Part shown: piece after piece, positions 25,478 through 34,794 of the stretch
Layout: every line of letters starts with the position of its first letter
How positions within the stretch are numbered: position 1 is the stretch's first letter
DNA from: Bordetella parapertussis
GTDB lineage: Bacteria > Pseudomonadota > Gammaproteobacteria > Burkholderiales > Burkholderiaceae_D
NCBI GenBank assembly: GCA_945866125.1
Contig: CAMBFZ010000020.1
Location: forward strand, 5,117-69,116
Length of the DNA stretch: 64,000 nt
Reading direction: 5' to 3'
The notes under the pieces: model-generated
Told to the model about the DNA's origin: nothing
The model's input: the letters and a program-made list of their open reading frames with translations, nothing else
The model's database searches: none
Position numbers and translations under genes: made by a program

Positions 25478-26473
25478 CTAAATCAGTTTGACTAACTGTT
25501 TGCCGAAATTTTTACCGCGTAACAAACCCAGAAAAGCTTCCGGCGCTGCTGCGAGGCCATCAGCAATAGTCTCGCGGTATTTTATTTTTCCCGTTGCCAC
25601 GAGGGTGCCAATTTCGGTCAAGCCCTGGGGCCATAAGTCCATATGTTCAGAGACGATAAAGCCCTGCATGGTCAGGCGCATCGACAAAATCACACGCGTA
25701 TTATGAATTGGCATAGGCTCACCGTCATAGCCCGAGATGAGTCCGCATAGTGCAATACGGCCATAAGGGTTCATGCGCGCGAGCACCGAATCCATCACTA
25801 CGCCACCGACGTTTTCAAACAAGCCGTCAATGCCATTTGGCGCAGCCGCTTTTACGTCCTTATACAGATTGCCGCCTTTGTAATCGATACAGGCATCAAA
25901 GCCGAGTTCATTGACCACGTAATCACATTTCTCTTTGCCCCCGGCGATGCCGATGACGCGGCAGCCAAGCTGCTTGGCCAATTGACCCACCACCGTACCC
26001 ACGGCACCACTGGCGGCGGATACGGCAATCGTGTCACCTGCCTTGGGCTTAATAATCTGTGTGAGGCCATACCAAGCCGTCATACCGGGCATGCCAACCG
26101 TTCCCAAATAAGCCGATAACGGGATATGCGTGGTGTCGACTTTTTTTAGCAGCACGCCATCACTGACGCCCATCTCGGTCCAGCCGAGCATGCCGACAAC
26201 TTTGTCGCCAACAGAAAATTTTGTATTTTTAGAGGCAACGACTTCGCCTGCGGTGCCGCCAACCATGACTTCGTCGAGAGCCTGCGGTGCGGCATAGCTT
26301 TTTACATCCTCCATCCGCATGCGCATGTATGGATCAAGCGACAAATAATGGTTGCGCACCAAGACCTCACCGTCTTTCAGCTCGGGCACCGCGACGGTTT
26401 CGAGACGAAAATTAGCCGGGCTGACAACACCCTGTGGACGGGAAGCGAGCACGATTTGCTGATAATTGTTCAT
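25478..26473 (-). CDS. NADP-dependent medium-chain oxidoreductase (CurA/YncB-like)
   Basis: A 331-residue MDR-family reductase. The N-terminal RPQGV--PANF start, LSLDPYMRMRM and GGTAGEVVASKN blocks, and the Rossmann motif AASGAVGTVVGQLAKQLG match the leukotriene B4 dehydrogenase/prostaglandin reductase group, which reduces alpha,beta-enones without zinc. E. coli YncB (CurA) is the closest characterised relative. In this operon it probably reduces an enone or enoyl intermediate. Confidence 0.88.
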   Translation of the reverse strand: MNNYQQIVLASRPQGVVSPANFRLETVAVPELKDGEVLVRNHYLSLDPYMRMRMEDVKSYAAPQALDEVMVGGTAGEVVASKNTKFSVGDKVVGMLGWTEMGVSDGVLLKKVDTTHIPLSAYLGTVGMPGMTAWYGLTQIIKPKAGDTIAVSAASGAVGTVVGQLAKQLGCRVIGIAGGKEKCDYVVNELGFDACIDYKGGNLYKDVKAAAPNGIDGLFENVGGVVMDSVLARMNPYGRIALCGLISGYDGEPMPIHNTRVILSMRLTMQGFIVSEHMDLWPQGLTEIGTLVATGKIKYRETIADGLAAAPEAFLGLLRGKNFGKQLVKLI

Positions 26474-26514
26474 AGTATGTCCGTTTTAAAAGGGATTCGA
26501 GACAGCAGGGAAAA

Positions 26515-26934
26515 TCAAAGTTTGGCGGCCGCATCAAGGCGCCGGATATATTTAAACGTACCCATTGCCTTAGCCACGAGCTTGTCCCCATCGTGCAGCT
26601 CTGCTTCGCAAAAACACATGGTGGTAGAGCGATGAAATGCGAAACCCTTGGCAATGAGTCTGCTGCCAGCTGTGCCGCCTGGTTGCAAAAAACTAGTTTT
26701 CATTTCGACAGTCACGCCGGCACGCGAATCTGGATCAAGCGAGCGACCTGCTAATGACATGACGACATCCAGCAGGGTCATCGTTACCCCGCCGTGGGTG
26801 ACATGCCAGCTATTCATGTGCTCAGGCTTGAGATTAAGGGCAACCTCGGCACGGCCGTTGTCCATGCCGAGATATTCGACACCGAGCTGCGTCAGAAAGG
26901 GAATCTCGACCGGAAACGCGGTCGATTTTTCCAT
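26515..26934 (-). CDS. PaaI-family acyl-CoA thioesterase
   Basis: A 139-residue hotdog thioesterase with HVTHGGVTMTLLDVVMS, the PaaI-type HGG motif, and VTVEMKTSFLQPG. It hydrolyses acyl-CoA thioesters, often to release dead-end products. I chose ATG 26934; a TTG at 26943 that overlaps the SDR stop is an alternative. There is a 41-base gap to the CurA-like gene. Confidence 0.87.
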   Translation of the reverse strand: MEKSTAFPVEIPFLTQLGVEYLGMDNGRAEVALNLKPEHMNSWHVTHGGVTMTLLDVVMSLAGRSLDPDSRAGVTVEMKTSFLQPGGTAGSRLIAKGFAFHRSTTMCFCEAELHDGDKLVAKAMGTFKYIRRLDAAAKL

Positions 26935-26939
26935 CTGAT

Positions 26940-27728
26940 TCAACTGAGCACCGCCGAGACGCCGCCATCCACTGCCAGTGTCTGGCCCGTGATGTGTTTA
27001 CCGGCGTCGGATGAAAACAGCAAGACAGCGCCTTTTAAATCCTCATCGTCACCAAGGCGACGTAACGGCGCGCGCGCTGCCATTTCATCCGAGCCGAGTT
27101 TTTCCAATAAACCCTTGGTCATTTTTGACGGAAAAAATCCGGGCGCCACTGCATTGACCGTAATTCCGAAGCGGCCCCATTCCCCGGCCAGGGTGCGGGT
27201 AAAGTTAATGACGGCCGCCTTGGAAGTGTTGTACGCAATCGTTTGCATGCTCGAGGCGCCATTGCCGCCCAGGCCAGCAATCGAGGCGACGTTGACGATG
27301 CGGCCATATTGGCGCGGAATCATCGACATTTTGCCCACTGCCTGCGACAACAAAAAGATGCTGCGAATATTTAAATTCATCACCTTGTCCCACGCCTCGA
27401 TCGGGTGATCTTCGGCTGGTGCACCCCACGTCGCGCCGGCGTTATTGATCAAGATATCGATGTGACCCAATTCTTTCATCGCTGTCTCAGCCAATGGCAT
27501 CACCGCAGCTTCCTTGCCCAGATCGGCTGCAAAGGCAGTCGCTTTGATTCCGCGTGCCTGCAAATGCGCGACGGCTTCATCGAGCTCGTCCTGCTTGCGT
27601 GATGACAATACCAACCGGGCACCTTGTTCGCCAAGTGCTTCGGCCATTTGCAGACCAAGTCCGCGTGAGCCGCCAGTGATGAGCGCGGTTTTGCCGGTGA
27701 GGTCAAAGAGCTGTTGAACGGTGTGCAT
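26940..27728 (-). CDS. Short-chain dehydrogenase, FabG-like
   Basis: A 262-residue SDR: TGGSRGLGLQMAEAL, NNAGATWG, VNVASIAG and YNTSKAAVINFTRTLAGEWG with catalytic Tyr/Lys, ending in TLAVDGG. These are strong FabG/3-oxoacyl reductase features; hydroxyacyl-CoA dehydrogenation fits the operon. I chose ATG 27728, preceded by AAGGGGAT at good spacing; the frame is open to 27926 without family resemblance. Confidence 0.9.
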   Translation of the reverse strand: MHTVQQLFDLTGKTALITGGSRGLGLQMAEALGEQGARLVLSSRKQDELDEAVAHLQARGIKATAFAADLGKEAAVMPLAETAMKELGHIDILINNAGATWGAPAEDHPIEAWDKVMNLNIRSIFLLSQAVGKMSMIPRQYGRIVNVASIAGLGGNGASSMQTIAYNTSKAAVINFTRTLAGEWGRFGITVNAVAPGFFPSKMTKGLLEKLGSDEMAARAPLRRLGDDEDLKGAVLLFSSDAGKHITGQTLAVDGGVSAVLS

Positions 27729-27747
27729 GCGTATCCCCTTATTATTT

Positions 27748-28053
27748 TTAGTTGATGGCGTAATCCATACATTGGCGCGCCTGCCGAACGGCGCCCACGA
27801 AAGGTTTGAGTGCTTCGTGCTGCGGGTGAGTCTGGTAAGCGTCGAGCGCAGCAACTGAGCTAAATTCGGAATAAAGCACGACGTCATAGGTGGCTTCCAT
27901 ACCTGGCTGGGCGATGACGACTTCAAAGGCCAGCATGCCGGGCACGATGCCGTTGCAGGCGTCCAGTAGTGCCTTCATTTTTAGCGCATTGGTCGCTTTG
28001 TCGGCGCCTTCAGCATGATCTTTGAGCTGCCACATGACGATATGTTTGATCAT
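27748..28053 (-). CDS. Dabb (stress-responsive A/B barrel) domain protein
   Basis: A 101-residue protein starting MIKHIVMWQLKD with YDVVLYSEFSSVAALDAYQTHPQHEAL and ending in R-CMDY. This is the Dabb dimeric ferredoxin-like fold. Bacterial relatives occur in aromatic or fatty-acid catabolic operons with unknown roles. The gene lies 11 bases after the acyl-CoA dehydrogenase and 19 before the FabG-like gene. Confidence 0.88.
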   Translation of the reverse strand: MIKHIVMWQLKDHAEGADKATNALKMKALLDACNGIVPGMLAFEVVIAQPGMEATYDVVLYSEFSSVAALDAYQTHPQHEALKPFVGAVRQARQCMDYAIN

Positions 28054-28064
28054 TTTTTTCTCTT

Positions 28065-29888
28065 TTAAAACCAGTTATCCTGCATGTCCAGCGTAGTGGT
28101 GTCGAGGTTGGCCAGCAGGGTCAGCTGGGCGTCGACCTTGGGCAGTTCCCACAAAAAAAACCAGCGACAAGCCTGCTGCTTGCCTGCATAAAAATCCTGA
28201 TCGCCCTGCTGCATCGACTCCGCTGCCAAAGCTTGCTCAAGCCAGATCCAGCTCAAAACCACATGACCGAAGGCTTCCAGATAAAGCGAGGCGTTAGCCA
28301 GTGTCTTGTTTGGGTCGCCGGCGCTGTGCAAAATCGTTGTGACCTGTTCCAAACGCTGCCAGCGCTGACTAAGTTGCGATGCTAGTGCGGCCAACACTGT
28401 CTGCTGCGCGCGTGTAATCGTCGCTTGCACTTTGCCGGCTAGCAGCGCAAACGCGGCACCCTCGCGCATGATGACTTTGCGACCGAGTAGATCGAGTCCC
28501 TGAATGCCGTGCGTACCTTCATGAATCGGATTGAGACGATTGTCGCGATAAAACTGCTCGACATCGTACTCACGCGTGTAGCCATAGCCACCATGTACTT
28601 GGATCGCAAGACTGTTAGCTTCGAGGCACCATTGTGAAGGCCAGGACTTAGCAATCGGCGTGAGGATATCGAGCAGCAGTGTCGCGGCCTCGCGTTCAGC
28701 GGGGTCGTTGGCGGTTTTTTCTTCATCAACCAGCCGCGCGCAATACAGCGTCAGGCCAAGACCGCCTTCGACATAGGCTTTTTGTGCCAGCAGCATGCGC
28801 TTGACATCAGTGTGCGCGACGATGGGTAGCTGCGGCTGCAGTGGATCTTTGTTAGCCGGATGACGACCTTGGGGCCGGTTACGGGCGTAGTCAAGCGCGT
28901 GCAGATATCCGGTGTAGCCAAGCATGACGGCGCCCAGCCCGACTCCGATACGCGCCTCATTCATCATATGAAACATGCCGGCCAAGCCCTGATGCAGGGT
29001 GCCGACGAGATAGCCAACGGCACCAGCTTTACCACCCGGTTGGAATTTGCCTTCGCCAAAATTGAGCAGACAATTGGCCGTGCCGCGATACCCCATTTTA
29101 TGATTGAGTCCGGCTAAGACGACGTCATTGCGCTCACCCAATGTGCCATCAGACTGCACCAGAATTTTGGGTACGATGAAAAGCGAAATGCCTTTGACAC
29201 CGGGAATGAGTTTGCCATCTGGTCCAGGCACTTTGGCCAGTACTAGATGGATAATGTTTTCGGCCAGATCATGCTCGCCACCGGATATCCACATCTTGTT
29301 GCCACGCAGCCGATAACTGCCGTCGGACTCAATCTCGGCGCGGGTCAGGATGTCGGACAAGCTGGACCCTGCCTGCGGTTCAGAAAGGCACATGGTGCCA
29401 AAAAAGCGTCCGCTCAGCATCGGTTTGACGAATTGCTCGATCTGCTGCGGCGAGCCAACTTTGAGCAAGGTGTTGGCGTTGCCGATGGTCAGGAACGGAT
29501 AGGCTGAGCTGGCAACGTTGGCACCCTTGAACCAGGCGAATCCTGCTTTTTCGATCAGGCAGGGCAGCTGCATGCCACCCATCGCATAGTCGTGACCGGC
29601 GGCCATCAGGCCAGCATCACAAAACGCTTTGAGGGCAGGCTTTAATTCGGGAATGGTGTGCACGACTTCGCCATCAAAATGCGGCTCGTGCTGATCGGCT
29701 TTTTTATTGTGTGGAGCAAATTGATCGGTGGCGATCTGCTCGCACAAGTCGAGCACCGCATCGAAGGTTTCGCGGCTATGGTCGGCAAAACGCGCGCGTC
29801 CCGTCAGGGCCGGCGCGTCGAGCCATTCGTAGAGCATGAAATCGAGATCCCGTCGTGACAGGATCCGCGATGGAAGGACGGCGGGCAT
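28065..29888 (-). CDS. Acyl-CoA dehydrogenase (long form with C-terminal extension)
   Basis: A 607-residue flavoenzyme that introduces the alpha,beta double bond in acyl-CoA. It shows MCLSEPQAGSSLSD (FAD/acyl contact), GNKMWISGGEHDL, the YGYTREYDVEQFYRDNR block and HEGTHGIQGLDLLGRK, which includes the likely catalytic Glu. The N-terminal helical extension and C-terminal domain of about 100 residues make it longer than 380-residue FadE-type short forms; it belongs to the roughly 600-residue family common in Burkholderiales. Electrons should pass to ETF. It lies 27 bases after the thiolase gene. Confidence 0.93.
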   Translation of the reverse strand: MPAVLPSRILSRRDLDFMLYEWLDAPALTGRARFADHSRETFDAVLDLCEQIATDQFAPHNKKADQHEPHFDGEVVHTIPELKPALKAFCDAGLMAAGHDYAMGGMQLPCLIEKAGFAWFKGANVASSAYPFLTIGNANTLLKVGSPQQIEQFVKPMLSGRFFGTMCLSEPQAGSSLSDILTRAEIESDGSYRLRGNKMWISGGEHDLAENIIHLVLAKVPGPDGKLIPGVKGISLFIVPKILVQSDGTLGERNDVVLAGLNHKMGYRGTANCLLNFGEGKFQPGGKAGAVGYLVGTLHQGLAGMFHMMNEARIGVGLGAVMLGYTGYLHALDYARNRPQGRHPANKDPLQPQLPIVAHTDVKRMLLAQKAYVEGGLGLTLYCARLVDEEKTANDPAEREAATLLLDILTPIAKSWPSQWCLEANSLAIQVHGGYGYTREYDVEQFYRDNRLNPIHEGTHGIQGLDLLGRKVIMREGAAFALLAGKVQATITRAQQTVLAALASQLSQRWQRLEQVTTILHSAGDPNKTLANASLYLEAFGHVVLSWIWLEQALAAESMQQGDQDFYAGKQQACRWFFLWELPKVDAQLTLLANLDTTTLDMQDNWF

Positions 29889-29915
29889 GCCAAGCGGGGG
29901 CGCGCGGTGGAAGTC

Positions 29916-31094
29916 TTAGACGACTTCAAACAAACCGGCGGCGCCCTGGCCGCCACCGATACACATCGTGACGACCACATATTTTGCGCCACGGCGCTTA
30001 CCTTCAATCAAAGCATGGCCCGTCAGGCGGGCACCCGACACACCATACGGATGACCGAGCGCAATCGCGCCACCGTTGACATTGAGCTTGTCCATCGGAA
30101 TGCCTAGCGTGTCGGCGCAATACAGCACTTGTACGGCAAAGGCTTCGTTTAACTCCCAGAGGCCGATGTCGTCGACTTTCAAGCCCGCTTTTTTGAGCAG
30201 CTTGGGGATCGCAAAGACAGGACCGATGCCCATTTCGTCCGGCTCGCAACCGGCGACGGCAAAGCCGCGGAAAATACCGAGCGGGGTCTTGCCAGCTGCT
30301 GCAGCGGCCTTGTCGCTCATCAAAATAGCGACCGAGGCACCATCTGAAAATTGGCTGGCATTACCGGCGGCGATGACACCACCCGGCACCGCCGTACGAA
30401 TTTGTGACACACCTTCGTAAGTCGTATCAGCACGGATGCCTTCATCCGCCGAAACAGTTACTTCACGGGTAACGATCTGTCCGGTATTTTTATCAGCCAC
30501 CGCCATGATGGTTGTCATCGGTGCGATTTCGTCGGTAAATTTGCCGGCCACTTGCGCGGCATACGCCCGCTGCTGACTTTGCACCCCATAGTGATCCTGA
30601 CGATCGCGGGCGATGTTGTAGCGCTTGGCAACGGTCTCGGCGGTTTGCAACATCGGCCAATAGATTTCCGGCTTGTGTTCTTTGAGCCAAGGGTCCGAGA
30701 CCATGTGCGTATTCATTTCGTTTTGCACACAGGAGATGGATTCGACACCGCCGGCGGCAAAGACATCGCCCTCGCCTGCCAGGATACGCTGCGCAGCCGT
30801 CGCAATGGTTTGCAGACCAGACGAGCAGAAACGATTGATGGTCATGCCGGGAACCGTCACCGGGCAACCCGCACGCAAGGCAATCTGACGCGCAATATTA
30901 AAACCCGTTGCACCTTCGGGATTGGCGCAACCGATAATGACGTCTTCGATGGACGCTGGATCAATACCGGCACGACCGATCGCTGCCTGCAGCGCGTGGC
31001 CACCAAGTGATGCGCCATGGGTCATATTGAACGAGCCCTTCCAGGATTTGGCAAGCGGCGTACGGGCGGTCGATACGATGACGGCATCGGTCAT
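29916..31094 (-). CDS. Acetyl-CoA C-acyltransferase (thiolase)
   Basis: A 392-residue thiolase. The acylated Cys is C90 (NRFCSSGLQT), the His is in IALGHPYGVSGAR and the second Cys is in MCIGGGQGAAGLFEVV. The N-terminus (VIVSTARTPLAKSWKGSF) is typical of the degradative FadA/AtoB-like group. It is the first gene of the minus-strand operon reaching down to the GNAT gene, and the operon promoter should lie in 31095-31369. Confidence 0.94.
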   Translation of the reverse strand: MTDAVIVSTARTPLAKSWKGSFNMTHGASLGGHALQAAIGRAGIDPASIEDVIIGCANPEGATGFNIARQIALRAGCPVTVPGMTINRFCSSGLQTIATAAQRILAGEGDVFAAGGVESISCVQNEMNTHMVSDPWLKEHKPEIYWPMLQTAETVAKRYNIARDRQDHYGVQSQQRAYAAQVAGKFTDEIAPMTTIMAVADKNTGQIVTREVTVSADEGIRADTTYEGVSQIRTAVPGGVIAAGNASQFSDGASVAILMSDKAAAAAGKTPLGIFRGFAVAGCEPDEMGIGPVFAIPKLLKKAGLKVDDIGLWELNEAFAVQVLYCADTLGIPMDKLNVNGGAIALGHPYGVSGARLTGHALIEGKRRGAKYVVVTMCIGGGQGAAGLFEVV

Positions 31095-31369
31095 GAAGGT
31101 CTCCTGATTAATTGTCTAAATTGATAACGACGGGAATAAAACGTTGATTAGCCAGTGGCGCAATCTACGCAAAAGCGGCCCCGCTTGCCTGCATAATTGC
31201 CACCGAGAATAGCATAATTATGCGCACGACCGTTCGCAAAAATGGCGTGTCGCCGTAAGCTTCTGTAAGTTTCAAGCAAGGGTCGCGTAAGTATTGGCAC
31301 CTACACTCGGCCAGATTGTGACAAGTGTCGCTTGCACAATGCGACTTATTAAAAAACTAAGGAGACAAC
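31095..31369. promoter_or_regulatory. Divergent control region between thiolase operon and MHS transporter
   Basis: These 275 bases carry no gene. The transporter has a good ribosome site, AAGGAGACAAC, immediately before its ATG. I see no recognisable operator or RNA element; two diverging promoters are expected. Confidence 0.45.
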
Positions 31370-33031
31370 ATGGCCACTGCACAGGCGCCATCGCACACTA
31401 TCACCAACGAGGAACGCAAGGTTATTTTTGCATCCTCGCTCGGCACCGTGTTTGAATGGTATGACTTTTATCTGTACGGCTCGCTGGCTGCCATCATCGC
31501 CAAGCAGTTTTTTGCCGGTACTGATCCCAACACCGCGTTCATCTTTGCCCTGCTGGCTTTTGCGGCGGGTTTTCTGGTGCGTCCGTTTGGCGCGATCGTG
31601 TTTGGTCGCTTGGGCGACATGGTTGGTCGGAAATACACCTTCTTAGTGACGATCCTGATCATGGGCGTATCGACCTTTGTGGTGGGCTTGTTGCCGAACT
31701 ACGCCAGCATTGGTATCGCAGCGCCGATCATTCTGGTTTCGCTGCGTATTTTGCAGGGACTGGCGCTCGGCGGCGAGTACGGAGGCGCAGCGACTTATGT
31801 GGCTGAGCATGCGCCGGATCACAAGCGCGGCGCATTTACCTCTTGGATTCAGACGACCGCAACCCTGGGCCTGTTTCTTTCCCTGATGGTGATTCTGGCG
31901 ACCCGTACTGCGATTGGCGAAGAAGCCTTTGCCGATTGGGGCTGGCGTATTCCTTTCCTGGTGTCGGTCTTCCTGCTGGCCGTGTCAGTCTGGATCCGTC
32001 TGTCGATGAACGAGTCACCGGCTTTCACTAAGATGAAAGAAGAAGGCAAAGTATCAAAGGCACCGTTGTCGGAAGCATTCGGTCAGTGGAAAAATCTGAA
32101 GATCGTGATTCTGGCCCTGGTTGGTCTGACCGCCGGTCAGGCAGTGGTCTGGTATACAGGTCAATTCTATGCACTGTTTTTCCTGACCCAGACCTTGAAA
32201 GTCGATGGCGCATTAGCCAACCTGCTGATCGCTGCGTCGCTGCTGATCGGCACACCGTTCTTTGTGGTGTTCGGTACCTTGTCGGACAAGATCGGTCGTA
32301 AAAATATCATTATGGCCGGCTGCATTATTGCAGCGCTGACCTACTTCCCGATCTTCAAAGCTTTGACGCACTACGCTAACCCTGCGCTGGAAGCTGCACA
32401 GATCAGCGCGCCTGTGGTCGTGAGCGCGGACCCGGCCGAGTGCCAGTTCCAGTTCAACCCGACGGGCACCAAGAAATTTACTTCGTCATGTGATATCGCT
32501 AAAGCGAAACTGGCTGCCTCTTCGGTCAATTATCAGAACGAAGAAGCACCGGCGGGTACCATCGCTTCCATCAAGATTGGCGATAAAGTACTCGAGTCCT
32601 ATGACGCATCCAAGCTCACAAAAGACGAAGCGAAAGCCAAGGACACCGAATTCAGTGGCAAGCTCAAAGAGATGACCAAAGAAGCCGGCTATCCTGCTAA
32701 AGCGGACTCGGCGCAAATTAACAAGCCGATTGTGCTATTGCTACTCTCTATCTTGGTCCTGTATGTGACGATGGTCTATGGCCCGATTGCGGCGATGCTT
32801 GTTGAGATGTTCCCAACCCGTATTCGCTACACCTCGATGTCCCTGCCCTACCATATCGGTAACGGTTGGTTTGGCGGCTTGCTGCCGACGACCGCGTTTG
32901 CGTTGGTCGCATTCAAGGGCGATATCTATTACGGTCTGTGGTACCCGATCATCATCGCGCTAGCAACTGCGGTGATCGGCATCTTGTTTGTCAAGGAAAC
33001 CAAAGATAACGATATCTACGCGGCTGACTAA
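31370..33031 (+). CDS. MHS-family major facilitator transporter with an inserted hydrophilic domain
   Basis: A 553-residue MFS transporter of the metabolite:H+ symporter group (ProP/ShiA/KgtP relatives). It has GTVFEWYDFYLYGSLA, RPFGAIVFGRLGDMVGRKYTF and GGEYGGAATYVAEHAP. Members are usually 420-450 residues; here about 110 residues (about 340-450, from PALEAAQISAP to SAQINKP) are inserted between the ninth and tenth helices. The insert has two Cys (AECQF, SSCDI) that could form a disulphide. Similar long MHS proteins exist in Burkholderiales. The substrate is probably an organic acid or zwitterion. A terminator follows at 33064. Confidence 0.88.
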   Translation: MATAQAPSHTITNEERKVIFASSLGTVFEWYDFYLYGSLAAIIAKQFFAGTDPNTAFIFALLAFAAGFLVRPFGAIVFGRLGDMVGRKYTFLVTILIMGVSTFVVGLLPNYASIGIAAPIILVSLRILQGLALGGEYGGAATYVAEHAPDHKRGAFTSWIQTTATLGLFLSLMVILATRTAIGEEAFADWGWRIPFLVSVFLLAVSVWIRLSMNESPAFTKMKEEGKVSKAPLSEAFGQWKNLKIVILALVGLTAGQAVVWYTGQFYALFFLTQTLKVDGALANLLIAASLLIGTPFFVVFGTLSDKIGRKNIIMAGCIIAALTYFPIFKALTHYANPALEAAQISAPVVVSADPAECQFQFNPTGTKKFTSSCDIAKAKLAASSVNYQNEEAPAGTIASIKIGDKVLESYDASKLTKDEAKAKDTEFSGKLKEMTKEAGYPAKADSAQINKPIVLLLLSILVLYVTMVYGPIAAMLVEMFPTRIRYTSMSLPYHIGNGWFGGLLPTTAFALVAFKGDIYYGLWYPIIIALATAVIGILFVKETKDNDIYAAD

Positions 33032-33063
33032 GCCGCTTGATCGCATACAGGTTGTCCCGTTAG

Positions 33064-33096
33064 AAAAAACCGCCAGCGTGAGCTGGCGGTTTTTTT
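33064..33096 (+). terminator. Rho-independent terminator after the MHS transporter
   Basis: CCGCCAGC and GCTGGCGG (33070-33077, 33082-33089) form a perfect eight-pair stem with a GTGA loop, followed by seven T. Confidence 0.93.
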
Positions 33097-33189
33097 CAGT
33101 CGAGGTCGCGCCTACACCCCTGCAAGCTTGTTTCAAACGTTTGGCAGCGCTACCATAGCGCTCTTTTCTGCTCTCACTCCCCTATCATC

Positions 33190-34401
33190 ATGCAATCATC
33201 CGTCCGCATCGGCACGCCCCTCTCTTCTACCGCTACCAAAGTCATGATGCTGGGCTCGGGCGAGCTCGGCAAAGAAGTCATCATCGCTTTGCAAAGGCTC
33301 GGGGTCGAAGTCATCGCCGTGGACCGCTACGCTAACGCACCGGGGCACCAGCTGGCCCATCGCTCGCATGTAATTGATATGACTGACGGTGACGCATTAG
33401 CCGCACTGATTGCGCTTGAAAAACCTGACCTGGTGGTGCCCGAAATTGAAGCCATCGCCACAGCCAAACTCGTCGAGCTCGAAGCAGCTGGCGCAATTCG
33501 TGTGATACCCACGGCACGTGCTGCCTGGCTGACCATGAACCGCGAAGGTATACGCCGGCTTGCAGCCGAAGAGTTAGGCTTACCGACTTCACCGTATCAG
33601 TTTGCGGATAGCCTCGATGAACTCAAAGTGGCGTGCGAGGCCGTGGGCTTTCCCTGCATCGTGAAACCAGTTATGTCGTCATCCGGCAAAGGGCAATCCC
33701 GGCTTGATAGCGCCGTCGCTGTGGAGGCAGCATGGGATCACGCAGCCAAGGGCAGTCGCGTTGATTCCGGTCGGGTCATTGCAGAGGGCTTTATCGATTT
33801 CGATTACGAAATTACGCTACTGACAGTGCGCGCTATGGGTCAAGATGGGCAGATCGAGACCTTGTTTTGTGAGCCGATCGGCCACGTGCAGGTCAGTGGC
33901 GATTATGTCGAGTCGTGGCAGCCGCATCCGATGGCACCGCTGGCCCTGTCGCGGGCGCGCGATGTCGCGAAAAGCATCACCGATAGCCTTGGTGGTCTTG
34001 GCGTATTTGGGGTTGAATTATTCGTCAAAGGCGATGCAGTCTGGTTCTCCGAAGTCAGTCCCCGCCCGCACGACACCGGCATGGTGACCATGGCCAGCCA
34101 GCGACAAAGCGAGTTTGAGCTGCACGCGAAGGCGATTCTGGGTCTGCCAGTCACGGTGGCGCTGACCTCGCCGGCCGCCTCTGCAGTCATTTATGGTGGC
34201 CTCGATGCCCATGGCATTGCCTTCGAAGGCATCGAGCAGGCACTGCGCGTCCCCGGCACTGATCTGCGCCTGTTTGGCAAGCCCGAGTCCTTCAAAAAAC
34301 GTCGCATGGGAGTCGCACTCGCTGTCGCAGACGACATTGCCACTGCGCGTGAGCGCGCAAAATTAGCAGCTTCACTTGTCAAGCCAGTCGATGGTGATTA
34401 G
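33190..34401 (+). CDS. purT: Formate-dependent phosphoribosylglycinamide formyltransferase
   Basis: A 403-residue ATP-grasp enzyme for step three of purine synthesis: formate, ATP and GAR give FGAR. The match to E. coli PurT is close from end to end: MLGSGELGKEV, VPEIEAIAT, LTMNREGIRRLAAEELGLPTS, VKPVMSSSGKGQS, GVFGVELFVKGD and FSEVSPRPHDTGMVT. Glycine-rich ATP and metal motifs are intact. The ATG at 33190 agrees with the family N-terminus; no strong ribosome site is seen. Confidence 0.96.
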   Translation: MQSSVRIGTPLSSTATKVMMLGSGELGKEVIIALQRLGVEVIAVDRYANAPGHQLAHRSHVIDMTDGDALAALIALEKPDLVVPEIEAIATAKLVELEAAGAIRVIPTARAAWLTMNREGIRRLAAEELGLPTSPYQFADSLDELKVACEAVGFPCIVKPVMSSSGKGQSRLDSAVAVEAAWDHAAKGSRVDSGRVIAEGFIDFDYEITLLTVRAMGQDGQIETLFCEPIGHVQVSGDYVESWQPHPMAPLALSRARDVAKSITDSLGGLGVFGVELFVKGDAVWFSEVSPRPHDTGMVTMASQRQSEFELHAKAILGLPVTVALTSPAASAVIYGGLDAHGIAFEGIEQALRVPGTDLRLFGKPESFKKRRMGVALAVADDIATARERAKLAASLVKPVDGD

Positions 34402-34794
34402 CCGGCTTGCGCTGTCGATGCACTATACCGTTCGCTAAAGGCACGCCTGGTCTGCCGCATAGCACATTGAGCGTTGGCGAGATTGCGCTTGCTTTAACCG
34501 ACCACCGCACTACTTTTGTCCCAGCGCAAAAGACATAAAATCTTCCCTAGTAGCACGTTGAGGCGGCACAAACACGCAGCAAGTTGCGTACTCGACACAA
34601 ATCGTCGCCAAACTGCACCTTTCCCCACGCCATTCGATTTTTTTTACAACAAAGCCCCTATCGGATTGGAACTTTTTTGATTACATTTGGCATTCCGAAT
34701 AATTATCTAAAAGTTAATTAACCGCGTGTTGTCCCGGTTGTTGCCGGAAGCGCCGTTTAATCCGGCAAGAAAATTTCAGCCAACAGGGGTCTGC
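34402..34794. other. Intergenic region upstream of the LysR gene
   Basis: A 393-base region without a supported gene. The LysR frame is open in its last 69 bases but these residues are not LysR-like. It becomes AT-rich after about 34620, suggesting a promoter there. No clear operator, RNA or repeat was recognised. Confidence 0.45.
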
